From Pseudomonas sp. P5_109 (GTDB lineage Bacteria > Pseudomonadota > Gammaproteobacteria > Pseudomonadales > Pseudomonadaceae): a stretch of DNA of 64,000 bases. The stretch covers positions 4,849,501 to 4,913,500 of the forward strand of contig NZ_CP125380.1 of the NCBI RefSeq assembly GCF_034009455.1. The letters are read 5' to 3'. Position numbers and translations under genes: made by a program. Position 1 is the first letter of the stretch. The number at the start of each line of letters is the position of its first letter. Under the pieces are notes generated by a model. That model worked only from the letters and a program-made list of their open reading frames with translations, did not search any database and had not been told where the DNA came from. This document shows positions 19,039 to 27,477 of this stretch, piece by piece.

Positions 19039-20861
19039 GCCATCACCTGCGGCTCGCGCGCCCACTCGCGTTGCCCGGTTGCGCCCGCAGCGTTGCTTTT
19101 GCGCGGTGCCAGATCCTTGGCGAGCAGGTACGGTCCGATCACCATGCAATCGAGCTGCGATCCCAGGAACACCTGGAGCGCATCCTCAACACTATGGACA
19201 ATCGGCTTGCCCATGACATTCAGGCTGGTGTTCATCAGCATCGGCACCCCGGTCAGGGCTTCAAATGCCTTGATCAGCCTGTAGTAGGGCCGATTGCGCT
19301 CTGCGGTCACGCTTTGCACGCGTCCGGTCTGGTCGGCATGACAGACTGCCGGCACTTTCGCCGCCACCGCATCGTGGAACCGGAGCGTGCGCTCCATGTA
19401 AGGGCTGTCCTGGTATTGCTCGAACCATGTCTCCCCGGCTTCGTGCAGCACCGACGGTGCAAAGGGGCGGAATGCCTCGCGGAACTTGACGACGCGGTTC
19501 ACCTTGTCCTTCATCGTCACATCACGCGGGTCGGCGAGGATGCTGCGATTGCCCAACGCTCTGGGTCCAAACTCGGCACGGCCCTGAACCCAACCGACGA
19601 CCTGCCCGTCGGCAAGCCTGCTCGCGACCTCGTCTGCCATTGCCTGCTCATCGTCAATGCGCAGGAAGGGTACGAATGGAGAACTCTGCAAAACTGTTTC
19701 CAGCGCCTCGACCTTGATCGATGAACCCAGGTACGGCGACTGCCACGCCGGCCCCGCGCTCGCCTGGTGATAGTCGCGCGCAGCCAGAATGGCGGCACCT
19801 GCGGCATTTCCATCATCGGCTGGAGCCGAAGGAATGTGGACGTGACGAAAACCGGTGACGTCGACAATCCGTCCGTTGAACGACGAATTCAACCCGCAGC
19901 CACCTGCCACAATCAGGTTTCGCTCGCCCGTACGACGGCCCAGCTCCGTCATCAGTGCCGTGGCCGTCTCGGCAAAGAAACGCTGGAAGGTGTAGGCGTA
20001 ATTCGCCGCCTTCTGGAAATCGGCCTTGTGGCTGACGGGCCCGGAGACGATGTCGAGAAAGACATCGACGGTGTTCTCGGTGCAGTTCACCGACAACCCG
20101 TTGATGGAGTAGAACAGCTTGAGCTTGTTGTACAAGGCTGCGTCGAGCGTGCCGTAAGGCGCGAGCCCCATGATTTTCCATTCCTCACCCGACACCGGTT
20201 CGAAACCGCACGCCAGACAAACCATGATGCCGTAATACAATCCCAGGCTGCTGTAGCACTCGACCAGTGTGCCGTCGTAAGGCTCCACCTCCACAGGCTG
20301 CAATTGGCCGTCGCGATAGTGCCAATACGCCGTGCCGCGACCTTCGCCCTGCCCGTCCATGACGATCACGGCGGCTGAGTCAAAGGGGGCGCCCCATGCA
20401 CCAAACGCGGCGTGACACAGATGATGGTCATAGTGCCGGGTTTCCATCACTTGCCTGCCCAGCGCCTGTGCCGCCCGTTGCACACCATGCCCGGCCAGGG
20501 CAATGCTCGGCCCCATGAACCCATCCCAGTTGTGCCGGTGAAATTGCGCCAGACGCTCGAGCACATCCCGATGTTGCGGCTGTTGGCTGATGCTCGCGCG
20601 CAACCGGCTGTTTTCTCCGTGCCAGATCTGCGTGGCCTGCTCGCTCCAGCTTTTGGCCACGACAAGCTGCCCGCCGTCGGAGTGACGGGCCAACACGTCA
20701 CGGCAATACAAGTAATCGTCCGGGGCCTGGCCAACGGCAAATTTGTTCTGCCGGTAGCGTTCGGTCGCTTCGGCAAACACCAGTCGGCCACCCTGCACGA
20801 CGGCAACAGCACCGTCATGTCCCGTGCACGAAAGCCCCACGAATGCGATCTCATTGTTCAT
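19035..20861 (-). CDS. NodU/CmcH/TobZ-family O-carbamoyltransferase
   Basis: Enzyme of 608 residues expected to move a carbamoyl group from carbamoyl phosphate, through carbamoyl-AMP, onto a hydroxyl of a small molecule. The N-terminal Kae1-like domain has LSCTGHDGAVAVVQ, the metal-binding His cluster HYDHHLCHAAFGAW, VMDGQGEGRGT and GEEWKIMGLAPYG. The C-terminal YrdC-like part has QGRAEFGPRALGNRSILADP and LMNTSLNVMGKPIVHSVEDA, all family hallmarks. Relatives tailor nodulation factors, cephamycin, tobramycin, novobiocin and saxitoxin. Its place between redox enzymes suggests it decorates the product of this operon. It overlaps the OYE gene by 4 bases and follows the KstD-like gene by 15. Confidence 0.92.
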   Translation of the reverse strand: MNNEIAFVGLSCTGHDGAVAVVQGGRLVFAEATERYRQNKFAVGQAPDDYLYCRDVLARHSDGGQLVVAKSWSEQATQIWHGENSRLRASISQQPQHRDVLERLAQFHRHNWDGFMGPSIALAGHGVQRAAQALGRQVMETRHYDHHLCHAAFGAWGAPFDSAAVIVMDGQGEGRGTAYWHYRDGQLQPVEVEPYDGTLVECYSSLGLYYGIMVCLACGFEPVSGEEWKIMGLAPYGTLDAALYNKLKLFYSINGLSVNCTENTVDVFLDIVSGPVSHKADFQKAANYAYTFQRFFAETATALMTELGRRTGERNLIVAGGCGLNSSFNGRIVDVTGFRHVHIPSAPADDGNAAGAAILAARDYHQASAGPAWQSPYLGSSIKVEALETVLQSSPFVPFLRIDDEQAMADEVASRLADGQVVGWVQGRAEFGPRALGNRSILADPRDVTMKDKVNRVVKFREAFRPFAPSVLHEAGETWFEQYQDSPYMERTLRFHDAVAAKVPAVCHADQTGRVQSVTAERNRPYYRLIKAFEALTGVPMLMNTSLNVMGKPIVHSVEDALQVFLGSQLDCMVIGPYLLAKDLAPRKSNAAGATGQREWAREPQVMA

Positions 20862-20876
20862 GGAAGTTCACTCCAG

Positions 20877-22583
20877 TCATTCAGTGGGCGTGATGCCCGA
20901 GATGTGTTTGGCCGCCTGGTAGGCAAAGGTCATCGAGGGTCCCAGCGTCGAGCCCGGTCCCGGGTACGCCGGCAAAATCGCAGCCGCGCAGTTCCCCGTG
21001 GCATACAGCCCCTGGATCGGGTGGCCCTGGGCATTTCTGACCTGCGCGTTGACGTCGATGTCCAGGCCGCCATTGGTGCCGAACTCGCCCAGGTAAATGC
21101 GCACCGCATAAAAAGGCCCGCGACGGATCGGTGCCAGGCACGGATTGGGTTTCACCGAAGCGTCTGCGTAGTAGCGGTCGTACTCACTGTCCCCACGCCC
21201 GAACTCTTCATCCTTGCCCGTGGCGGCAAATCGATTGAAGCGTTCAACGGTCGCCTTGATGCCGCCAACGTCGATTCCGACAGCCAGGGCCAGGGCGTCG
21301 AGGCTGTCAGCCTTGGTGAGAAAACTCTCATCGAAATACGCCTTGGGGATACGACGGTCCGGCATCAGTTTCGAGGAGAGTATCGGGCTGACGATGTACT
21401 TCTCCCGAAAGTCCGCGTCGAAGATGATCCACAGATGGCTGGTGTCCGTGCCCTCTTTGTGCAGGCGATGGCATTCGCGAACGTACATCTGGTAGTTCAT
21501 CGATTCGTTGGCGACACGCTTGCCGCCTTTGTTCACGACGATGCTGCCCGGATAGGACTTCTCCATGATCGACGGATACGGGTACGGTATGCCGGGGACG
21601 CGGAAAGTCGGCACCCACCAGGCACCTTGCATGCGCGCCAGTTGTGCACCATGGCGGTTGGCGATTTCGATGGGCGAACCGAGGTTGCCCTTGTGCGTGG
21701 TCGTCCAGCTCGTGTGCGTGGGGGCCGGCAAATGGGCCTCACGCATACGCTGGTTATGTTCGAAACCACCGGAAGCCAGCACGACGCCCCGCCGGCATTC
21801 GATGTGCCGTTGGCGCCCGCCTGTCCTGACAATCACCCCGGCAACCCGGCCGCGCTCCATCACGAGGTCGATCATCTCGGTTTTCAGGTCGAGTCGCAGG
21901 TCGCGCTCCTCCATCGACCACAACAGACGTGCCACACCCGCACTTCCGCAGGTGGCCCGACGTGCCCGGCGGGTGCGCAACCGTTGCGGCAGATCGAGGA
22001 AATACTGCATCAGCAGCTTCGCCGCCAACAGACGCCAGCCCGGCGCCTGTACGTTGAAAACATGCGCCTCGGTCTGCGTCATCGGTACCCGGCCGAGAAT
22101 CTTCAGGATTGGATGGTGATCTCTAAGATACCGACCACGCTGCTTCAGCCTGGTGATGTTCACAGGCTCCGGTTCGATGGAGCGATGGCCCGGGCGCGAA
22201 CCCGGCAGTGCGGAAAAATAGTCCGGGTAATGCGCGAGCGAGCGATAGCGCATGCGGGTACGCGCATGCATGAAGCGCAGCATCTTCGGTGCGTTATTCA
22301 GGTAGGTTTCGATCATCTCGCGCGGTACGGTGCCTTCGGGATCGGTGGCCAGTACATAGGCCAGGGCATCGTCGTAACTGTCCTGGATGCCTTCGGCCTG
22401 CGCATAGGGATTGCCGGGAATCCACACCCCTCCGCCACTCAAGGCGCTGGTGCCTCCGGCCTGGTCCGACGATTCGATGACCAGCACATCCTTGACGCCC
22501 ATTTCATACAGGCACAGCGCGGCGACGAGTCCACCGTTGCCGGACCCCACTACCACCGCGTCACAGCTTTCTGTCCAGTTCAT
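20877..22583 (-). CDS. FAD-dependent dehydrogenase, 3-ketosteroid delta-1-dehydrogenase-like
   Basis: Flavoprotein of 568 residues of the fumarate-reductase/KstD family. The FAD motif VVVGSGNGGLVAAL is at residues 10-23, ESSDQAGGTSALSGGGVWIP follows, and the C-terminus has GLYATGNCAAA then YPGPG at Tyr540-Gly544. In Rhodococcus KstD1 the catalytic Tyr487 and Gly491 sit in the same YPGPG motif. A YPDYF motif near residue 118 resembles the KstD Tyr119 region. This supports 1,2-dehydrogenation next to a ketone, although the real substrate need not be a steroid. The start is ATG with GGAAAG at good spacing. It lies between Rieske gene two and the carbamoyltransferase in one operon. Confidence 0.87.
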   Translation of the reverse strand: MNWTESCDAVVVGSGNGGLVAALCLYEMGVKDVLVIESSDQAGGTSALSGGGVWIPGNPYAQAEGIQDSYDDALAYVLATDPEGTVPREMIETYLNNAPKMLRFMHARTRMRYRSLAHYPDYFSALPGSRPGHRSIEPEPVNITRLKQRGRYLRDHHPILKILGRVPMTQTEAHVFNVQAPGWRLLAAKLLMQYFLDLPQRLRTRRARRATCGSAGVARLLWSMEERDLRLDLKTEMIDLVMERGRVAGVIVRTGGRQRHIECRRGVVLASGGFEHNQRMREAHLPAPTHTSWTTTHKGNLGSPIEIANRHGAQLARMQGAWWVPTFRVPGIPYPYPSIMEKSYPGSIVVNKGGKRVANESMNYQMYVRECHRLHKEGTDTSHLWIIFDADFREKYIVSPILSSKLMPDRRIPKAYFDESFLTKADSLDALALAVGIDVGGIKATVERFNRFAATGKDEEFGRGDSEYDRYYADASVKPNPCLAPIRRGPFYAVRIYLGEFGTNGGLDIDVNAQVRNAQGHPIQGLYATGNCAAAILPAYPGPGSTLGPSMTFAYQAAKHISGITPTE

Positions 22584-22619
22584 AAGTCTTTCCGGTTCGA
22601 TGGAAGGTTTGCGGGCATG

Positions 22620-23831
22620 TCAGGGACGGGTGAAGTCGAGGTCGTAGCCATCAACCATCTCCTGGAATTGCTCAGTGAAAAACGTCGACTTCCACCAGCC
22701 GGTGTACTGGTCGATCAGCCTGTCTTTGCTGCGCAGGGACGGGTGGGCCAGGCGGATCTTGTCGGCGGTGTAGAAAGGCGGGTCTTCCTGACCGACATAG
22801 AGATGGTTCGCAAGCATGTGCGCCTGCAGGCCGAGCGCATTGAGAATGGTCTGTACCGGGCGCGAGTTGAACGTTTTGATGGTGCGGGCGCCGTGGCACA
22901 TGAACAGCTCATAGGTGTACGGATCGATGGGGGTGACGTACAGCCAGGACAGCAGGTCGATGCCGAACTGCGGCTCCCACCAGCGGCTCTTGGCCAGCCC
23001 CGGGCCGATCCCCGCAGCACTCACATGCGTCAAGACTTCCGGCAGTTTTTTAGCGTTGTTCGAGGGGCGGGCGAAGGTGCGCCGCAACCGACGCCAGCGG
23101 CCGGCCCTCGGGTATTGGGGGTCGACCTTTTCAAGATTGCGCAAAGGAATTTCGAAGTTGAAGAAACATGATTGGCCGTCGTCGGCAACACGAAAGGCAT
23201 GATCACTGGTCGGCTCGGGCGTGCCATGTACGGTCTGGAAGTGCATGTAGTCGGAGTTGGCCATCAGCGGCACCAGCATGTCGCCCTGGAACACGCCGAC
23301 CGACTGCACGTCGTACAAAAACGCATCTTCATCAACCTCGGGAAACGACAGGTCCGGCACCGGCAGCGGTGTCGTACTGCCATTGCGCTGGCGCAGGGCA
23401 AGCACGAAACCGTGGTACTCGATGGTCGGATAGATTTTCAGGTCCAGGCGGCCCGGGGCACTGCCGGGGCACCGCGACGCCTGCCGCTGGGGATCGAACT
23501 TAATGTGATGGTACGGGCAAGTGATGATGCCGTTTTCCAGGCAGCCACCGTTGCGATAGCTGTCGAAATGCGCGCCTAGATGCGGGCAGTGAGCCTGCGT
23601 GACCATGACTTTGTGCGTTTCGGGATGACGGAATATCACCACTTCTTCGCCAAAGAACTTCTTCGATATCAGCCGGTCGGTTTTTACCTTGCTGGTGAAC
23701 TCGATGACGAACCACCCTTCTGGATAGGGGTCGACATCAGGATTGTCCTGCAAGAGTTCGCTCAGCCGCTTGCGCCCTCTGCGTCTTGCGCCTTGTGAAA
23801 CATCATTGAACTTAACCACCACGCTATCCAT
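22620..23831 (-). CDS. Rieske oxygenase, first gene of the operon
   Basis: Terminal oxygenase of 403 residues, unlike the other Rieske protein of the operon outside the metal sites. The cluster ligands are Cys82-x-His84 and Cys105-x2-His108 (HCPHLGAHFD, TCPYHHIKF). The catalytic iron ligands are Asp194, His197 and His202 in NSDYMHFQTVHG. The C-terminal half (about 260-403) has a helical tail with aromatic-rich segments that I do not recognise. I start at the ATG giving MDSVVVKFND because AAAAGGTG precedes it; longer frames run into the divergent promoter region. It probably opens the transcript read from the LysR-facing promoter. Confidence 0.85.
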   Translation of the reverse strand: MDSVVVKFNDVSQGARRRGRKRLSELLQDNPDVDPYPEGWFVIEFTSKVKTDRLISKKFFGEEVVIFRHPETHKVMVTQAHCPHLGAHFDSYRNGGCLENGIITCPYHHIKFDPQRQASRCPGSAPGRLDLKIYPTIEYHGFVLALRQRNGSTTPLPVPDLSFPEVDEDAFLYDVQSVGVFQGDMLVPLMANSDYMHFQTVHGTPEPTSDHAFRVADDGQSCFFNFEIPLRNLEKVDPQYPRAGRWRRLRRTFARPSNNAKKLPEVLTHVSAAGIGPGLAKSRWWEPQFGIDLLSWLYVTPIDPYTYELFMCHGARTIKTFNSRPVQTILNALGLQAHMLANHLYVGQEDPPFYTADKIRLAHPSLRSKDRLIDQYTGWWKSTFFTEQFQEMVDGYDLDFTRP

Positions 23832-23962
23832 TGCCACACCTTTTGAGCTGATCGGTTGGAGTGCTGCTCGCCTGGACACGCACGAACATCGGTACTGCCG
23901 CCTGATTGGCTGGGTGTGTAATATAGAAATCAGGTATGGACGCCCGTAATGAGTGATTTCGC
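23832..23962. promoter_or_regulatory. Divergent promoter region between Rieske operon and LysR gene
   Basis: These 131 bases separate the two divergent starts, the standard position for a LysR-controlled promoter. An AT-rich segment near 23918-23937 (TGTAATATAGAAATCAGGTA) could hold a T-N11-A type site, but I cannot pick a convincing dyad. Confidence 0.4.
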
Positions 23963-24850
23963 ATGACCCAATGCAAAAACGCCCGAAGCCCGTTCAAATG
24001 GGACGATCTGCGCTTCTTTCTCGCGGTAGCCCAGGCAGGTTCTCTGCTTGGGGCAAGCAAAACATTGCGCGTTGACCGGACAACCGTTGCCCGTCGCATC
24101 GATGCGCTGGAACGCTCGATCGGCAAGCGGCTTTTCTCCTCCGAGGACGGGATAAGCCGCACCACCGAAGTGGGTAACGCGGTCTTGAAGGCCTCGGAAC
24201 GCGTCAGTGACGAAATCACCGAACTCGAACACCTGTTGTATGGCAGTCATGAAGGTGTCGAAGGGACAGTCAAGATCGCTGTCGCGCAAGGACTGGGGGA
24301 TGCCTTCATCCAGGACATACTGGCACTGCATGAGGTCCATCCGCGGATCAGCATCGAGATTGTCAGCGTCGCCAATCCGATGACCCTGGTCGCCGAGCGC
24401 AAGGCTGACCTGGGCATCGGCGATGCCTACGAGCGCCCGGACCGTCTGGAGAGTGCCCTGCTCGGCAACCTTGAAATTGCCATGTACGGCTCGACCGCGC
24501 GCAGCGGCCAACTGCCCACCACCTGGATCGGATGGAGCGACTATGCGCCCAAGCCCTTCGTTGACTGGGTCAACGACCATGTCGGCCAGGGTGAATCCAT
24601 CAGTACGAAGGTGAACAGCTGGGAAGCACTGCAAAGCGCGGTCCTGGCCGGGGGAGCCGCCGCGCCCCTGTGGTGCATGTTGGCCGATAGCAACCCGCGC
24701 CTCGAAAGACTCTGCGATGCCGAGGCTCATTACATAGCGCTCTGGCTCGCATCACCGCAAGGGTTGAAGCGCCTGCCGTCCCACGAGGCCGCCTGGCGTT
24801 TCCTGCGTAAACGGATTGCCGAACACGTGACCGCGGCAGACAAGAGTTGA
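23963..24850 (+). CDS. LysR-family transcriptional regulator
   Basis: Regulator of 295 residues. The N-terminal winged helix-turn-helix (about 12-72) reads FKWDDLRFFLAVAQAGSLLG, then ASKTLRVDRTTVARRIDALE. The C-terminal co-inducer domain begins around residue 95 (GTVKIAVAQGLGDAFIQDIL). It is divergent from the five-gene Rieske/carbamoyltransferase operon, which it probably controls in response to an unknown effector. It ends about 190 bases before the amine oxidase gene. That gap shows nothing I can name beyond a CAGGAATTC ribosome site. Confidence 0.9.
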   Translation: MTQCKNARSPFKWDDLRFFLAVAQAGSLLGASKTLRVDRTTVARRIDALERSIGKRLFSSEDGISRTTEVGNAVLKASERVSDEITELEHLLYGSHEGVEGTVKIAVAQGLGDAFIQDILALHEVHPRISIEIVSVANPMTLVAERKADLGIGDAYERPDRLESALLGNLEIAMYGSTARSGQLPTTWIGWSDYAPKPFVDWVNDHVGQGESISTKVNSWEALQSAVLAGGAAAPLWCMLADSNPRLERLCDAEAHYIALWLASPQGLKRLPSHEAAWRFLRKRIAEHVTAADKS

Positions 24851-25043
24851 CCGGGCAGGCGCAAAACGCTGTGGACTCGAAGGACTTCATGCGCTTTGCC
24901 TGCTTGCCAACCGGCCATCCGTCAGGAATGCTCAATGGCGGCACGCAACCAAAGAAATCTGGCAGGCATTCAAAAGCGTCCATTGACGAGTTGTAACAAA
25001 GTGCAGGAATGCCCGTACCCGGCTTTTCCCCAGGAATTCACCC

Positions 25044-27332
25044 ATGTTCAGCTCCAAAGCATCGCCCAAAAGAACACCGCTTGCCCGCCTCGCCCTGGCC
25101 GTCACCCTGAGCGCCCTCGGCCTGCCTTTCTGGGCGAACACGGCCCAGGCCCACGGCGGTCATGCCGACATGGTGCCGCTGCAAGCGGGTCTTGAGGAAT
25201 TTGGCGCCACGGTGAAATGGGACGACTACGCCAACCTGTTCACGATTGCCAAGGACGGGGTCTATCTCCAGGTCAAGCCCGACAGCAAAGTGGCAATGCT
25301 CAACGGCAAGCGCATCGAGCTGACGGTGCCAGTGGTGTTCAAGGACCATACGGCGTTCATGTCCACCGACTTCATCAACCAGGTGTTCCAGTCCGGGCTG
25401 GACAAGACCTTCGTCGTCGAGACCCGCCCCAGCCCGCTCAACCCGCTGAGCGCAGCCGAAATCACCACGGCCGTGGACATCGTCAAGCAATCGGAAAACT
25501 ACAAACCCGGTTTCCGCTTCACCGAAGTCTCGGTCAAGGAGCCGCCCAAGGATCAAGTGTGGAACTTCGTGTTCACCGGGCAGAACGTCACCCAGGCGCG
25601 TGAGGCCTCGATCGTGGTGCTCGACGGCAAGCACGTGATCGAAGCGCTGGTCGACCTCGACAAGAAAGAACTCAAGTCCTGGAAACCGATAGAAGGCGCC
25701 CACGGCATGGTTTTGCTGGACGATTTCGCCACGGTGCAGACGGCTGTGGAAACCAGCCCGGAGTATGCCCAGGCCCTGGCCAAGCGCGGCATCAATGACG
25801 TGAAAAAGGTCGTGGCGACGCCGCTGACCGTCGGTTACTTCGACGGCAAGGACGGCCTGGCGCAAGACAAGCGCCTGCTGAAAATCGTCAGCTACCTCAA
25901 CACCGATGACGGCAACTACTGGGCGCACCCGATCGAGGGCCTGGTGGCGATTGTCGACCTGGAACAGAAAAAGCTGATCAAGATCGAAGACGAAGCACTG
26001 ATCCCGGTGCCGATGAAACCGACGCCTTATGACGGCCGCGGCCGCCAGGGCGTCGCCGTCAAGCCGCTGGAAATCATCGAGCCCGAGGGCAAGAACTACA
26101 CCATCAGCGGCAATAGCATTCACTGGCAGAACTGGGACTTCCACGTTCGCCTCGACTCGCGGGTCGGCCCGATCCTGTCCACCGTCACTTACGACGACAA
26201 GGGCAAGAAACGCAAGATCATGTACGAAGGCTCCCTGGGCGGCATGATCGTGCCTTACGGCGACCCCGACGTCGGCTGGTACTTCAAGGCCTACCTCGAC
26301 TCCGGCGACTACGGCATGGGCACCCTGACTTCACCGATTGCCCGTGGCAAAGACGCCCCGCAAAACGCCGTGCTGCTGGACGCCACCATCGCCGACTACA
26401 CCGGCGCACCGACTGCGATCCCGCGCGCCATGGCGGTGTTCGAACGCTACGCCGGCCCGGAATACAAACACCAGGAAATGGGCCAGCCCAACCTCAGCAC
26501 CGAGCGTCGTGAACTGGTGGTGCGGTGGATCAGCACCGTGGGCAACTACGACTACATCTTCGACTGGGTCTTCCAGCAGAACGGCACCATCGGCATCGAC
26601 GCCGGCGCCACCGGCATCGAAGCGGTCAAGGGTGTGAAATCGAAAACCATGCACGAAGACACCGCCAAGGAAGACACGCGCTACGGCACCCTGCTCGATC
26701 ACAACATCGTCGGCACCACGCACCAGCACATCTACAACTTCCGCCTCGACATGGACGTGGACGGCGAGCAGAACTCACTGGTGGAAGTGAACCCGGTGGT
26801 GTTGCCCAACGACCGTGGCGGCCCGCGCACCAGCACCATGCAGACCGAAACCAAGGTAGTCGGCACCGAGCAACAGGCGGCGCAGAAATTCGACCCGTCG
26901 ACCGTGCGCCTGCTGACCAACTTCAGCAAGGAGAACAAGGTCGGCAACCCGGTTTCCTATCAGTTGATCCCGTACGCCGGTGGTACGCACCCGGTGGCCA
27001 AGGGCGCCAACTTCGGCAAGGACGAATGGCTCTACCACCGCCTGAGTTTCATGGACAAGCAGCTGTGGGTGACCCAATACAACCCCGAGGAAAAGTACCC
27101 GGAAGGCAAGTACCCGAACCGCTCGGACAAGGACTCGGGCCTGGGGCAGTTCACCCAGGACAACCACTCCATCGAGAACACCGACGATGTGGTCTGGCTG
27201 ACCACCGGCACCACCCACATCGCCCGTGCCGAAGAGTGGCCGATCATGCCGACCGAGTGGGTGCATGTGCTGTTGAAGCCGTGGAACTTCTTCGACGAAA
27301 CGCCGACGTTGAACCTCAACGCACCAAAATAA
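25044..27332 (+). CDS. tynA: Copper-containing primary amine oxidase (phenylethylamine/tyramine oxidase)
   Basis: Periplasmic quinoprotein of 762 residues that oxidises aromatic monoamines to aldehydes, releasing ammonia and hydrogen peroxide. A signal peptide covers about residues 1-36 (ending NTAQAHG). The small N-terminal domains of the E. coli enzyme follow (YANLFTIAKDGVYLQVKPDS), then the catalytic domain. The topaquinone precursor is Tyr502 in VGNYDYIFDW, and copper His residues appear in TTHQHIYNFRLDMDVDG and a later His. Its position next to feaR and the paa genes supports phenylethylamine as substrate: the product phenylacetaldehyde becomes phenylacetate after oxidation. No aldehyde dehydrogenase gene lies beside it. 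Confidence 0.94.
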   Translation: MFSSKASPKRTPLARLALAVTLSALGLPFWANTAQAHGGHADMVPLQAGLEEFGATVKWDDYANLFTIAKDGVYLQVKPDSKVAMLNGKRIELTVPVVFKDHTAFMSTDFINQVFQSGLDKTFVVETRPSPLNPLSAAEITTAVDIVKQSENYKPGFRFTEVSVKEPPKDQVWNFVFTGQNVTQAREASIVVLDGKHVIEALVDLDKKELKSWKPIEGAHGMVLLDDFATVQTAVETSPEYAQALAKRGINDVKKVVATPLTVGYFDGKDGLAQDKRLLKIVSYLNTDDGNYWAHPIEGLVAIVDLEQKKLIKIEDEALIPVPMKPTPYDGRGRQGVAVKPLEIIEPEGKNYTISGNSIHWQNWDFHVRLDSRVGPILSTVTYDDKGKKRKIMYEGSLGGMIVPYGDPDVGWYFKAYLDSGDYGMGTLTSPIARGKDAPQNAVLLDATIADYTGAPTAIPRAMAVFERYAGPEYKHQEMGQPNLSTERRELVVRWISTVGNYDYIFDWVFQQNGTIGIDAGATGIEAVKGVKSKTMHEDTAKEDTRYGTLLDHNIVGTTHQHIYNFRLDMDVDGEQNSLVEVNPVVLPNDRGGPRTSTMQTETKVVGTEQQAAQKFDPSTVRLLTNFSKENKVGNPVSYQLIPYAGGTHPVAKGANFGKDEWLYHRLSFMDKQLWVTQYNPEEKYPEGKYPNRSDKDSGLGQFTQDNHSIENTDDVVWLTTGTTHIARAEEWPIMPTEWVHVLLKPWNFFDETPTLNLNAPK

Positions 27333-27351
27333 TCGGGGCGAACACAATACC

Positions 27352-27452
27352 TGTAGGAGCGAGCCTGCTCGCGAAGATCTCAAGGACACCGCGTTTCACC
27401 AGAATTCGCGCGTTTTCGTTGACGACCATCGCGAGCAGGCTCGCTCCTACAG
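27352..27452. repeat. REP doublet (TGTAGGAGCGAGC type)
   Basis: Arms TGTAGGAGCGAGCCTGCTCG and complement ending at 27452, between the convergent tynA and feaR genes. Confidence 0.87.
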
Positions 27453-27477
27453 GGTTATGCGGTGTTCATGCAAACGA

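Noticed and set aside
20412..23171. A 919-codon plus-strand frame opposite the KstD-like, Rieske and carbamoyltransferase genes.
   Set aside because: It crosses three well-supported minus-strand genes and encodes His/Arg/Gly-rich sequence without motifs; an antisense shadow.
16847..23831. The cluster as a saxitoxin-like pathway.
   Set aside because: Only the Rieske and carbamoyltransferase families are shared; no PKS-like SxtA, amidinotransferase or other core gene is present.
16847..23831. The cluster as an ordinary steroid degradation locus.
   Set aside because: KshA-like and KstD-like enzymes occur, but no ring-cleavage, side-chain or KshB genes do, and a carbamoyltransferase does not fit degradation.
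23832..23962. A specific LysR T-N11-A box upstream of the Rieske operon.
   Set aside because: Several weak candidates exist and none has a clear dyad; only the region is annotated.
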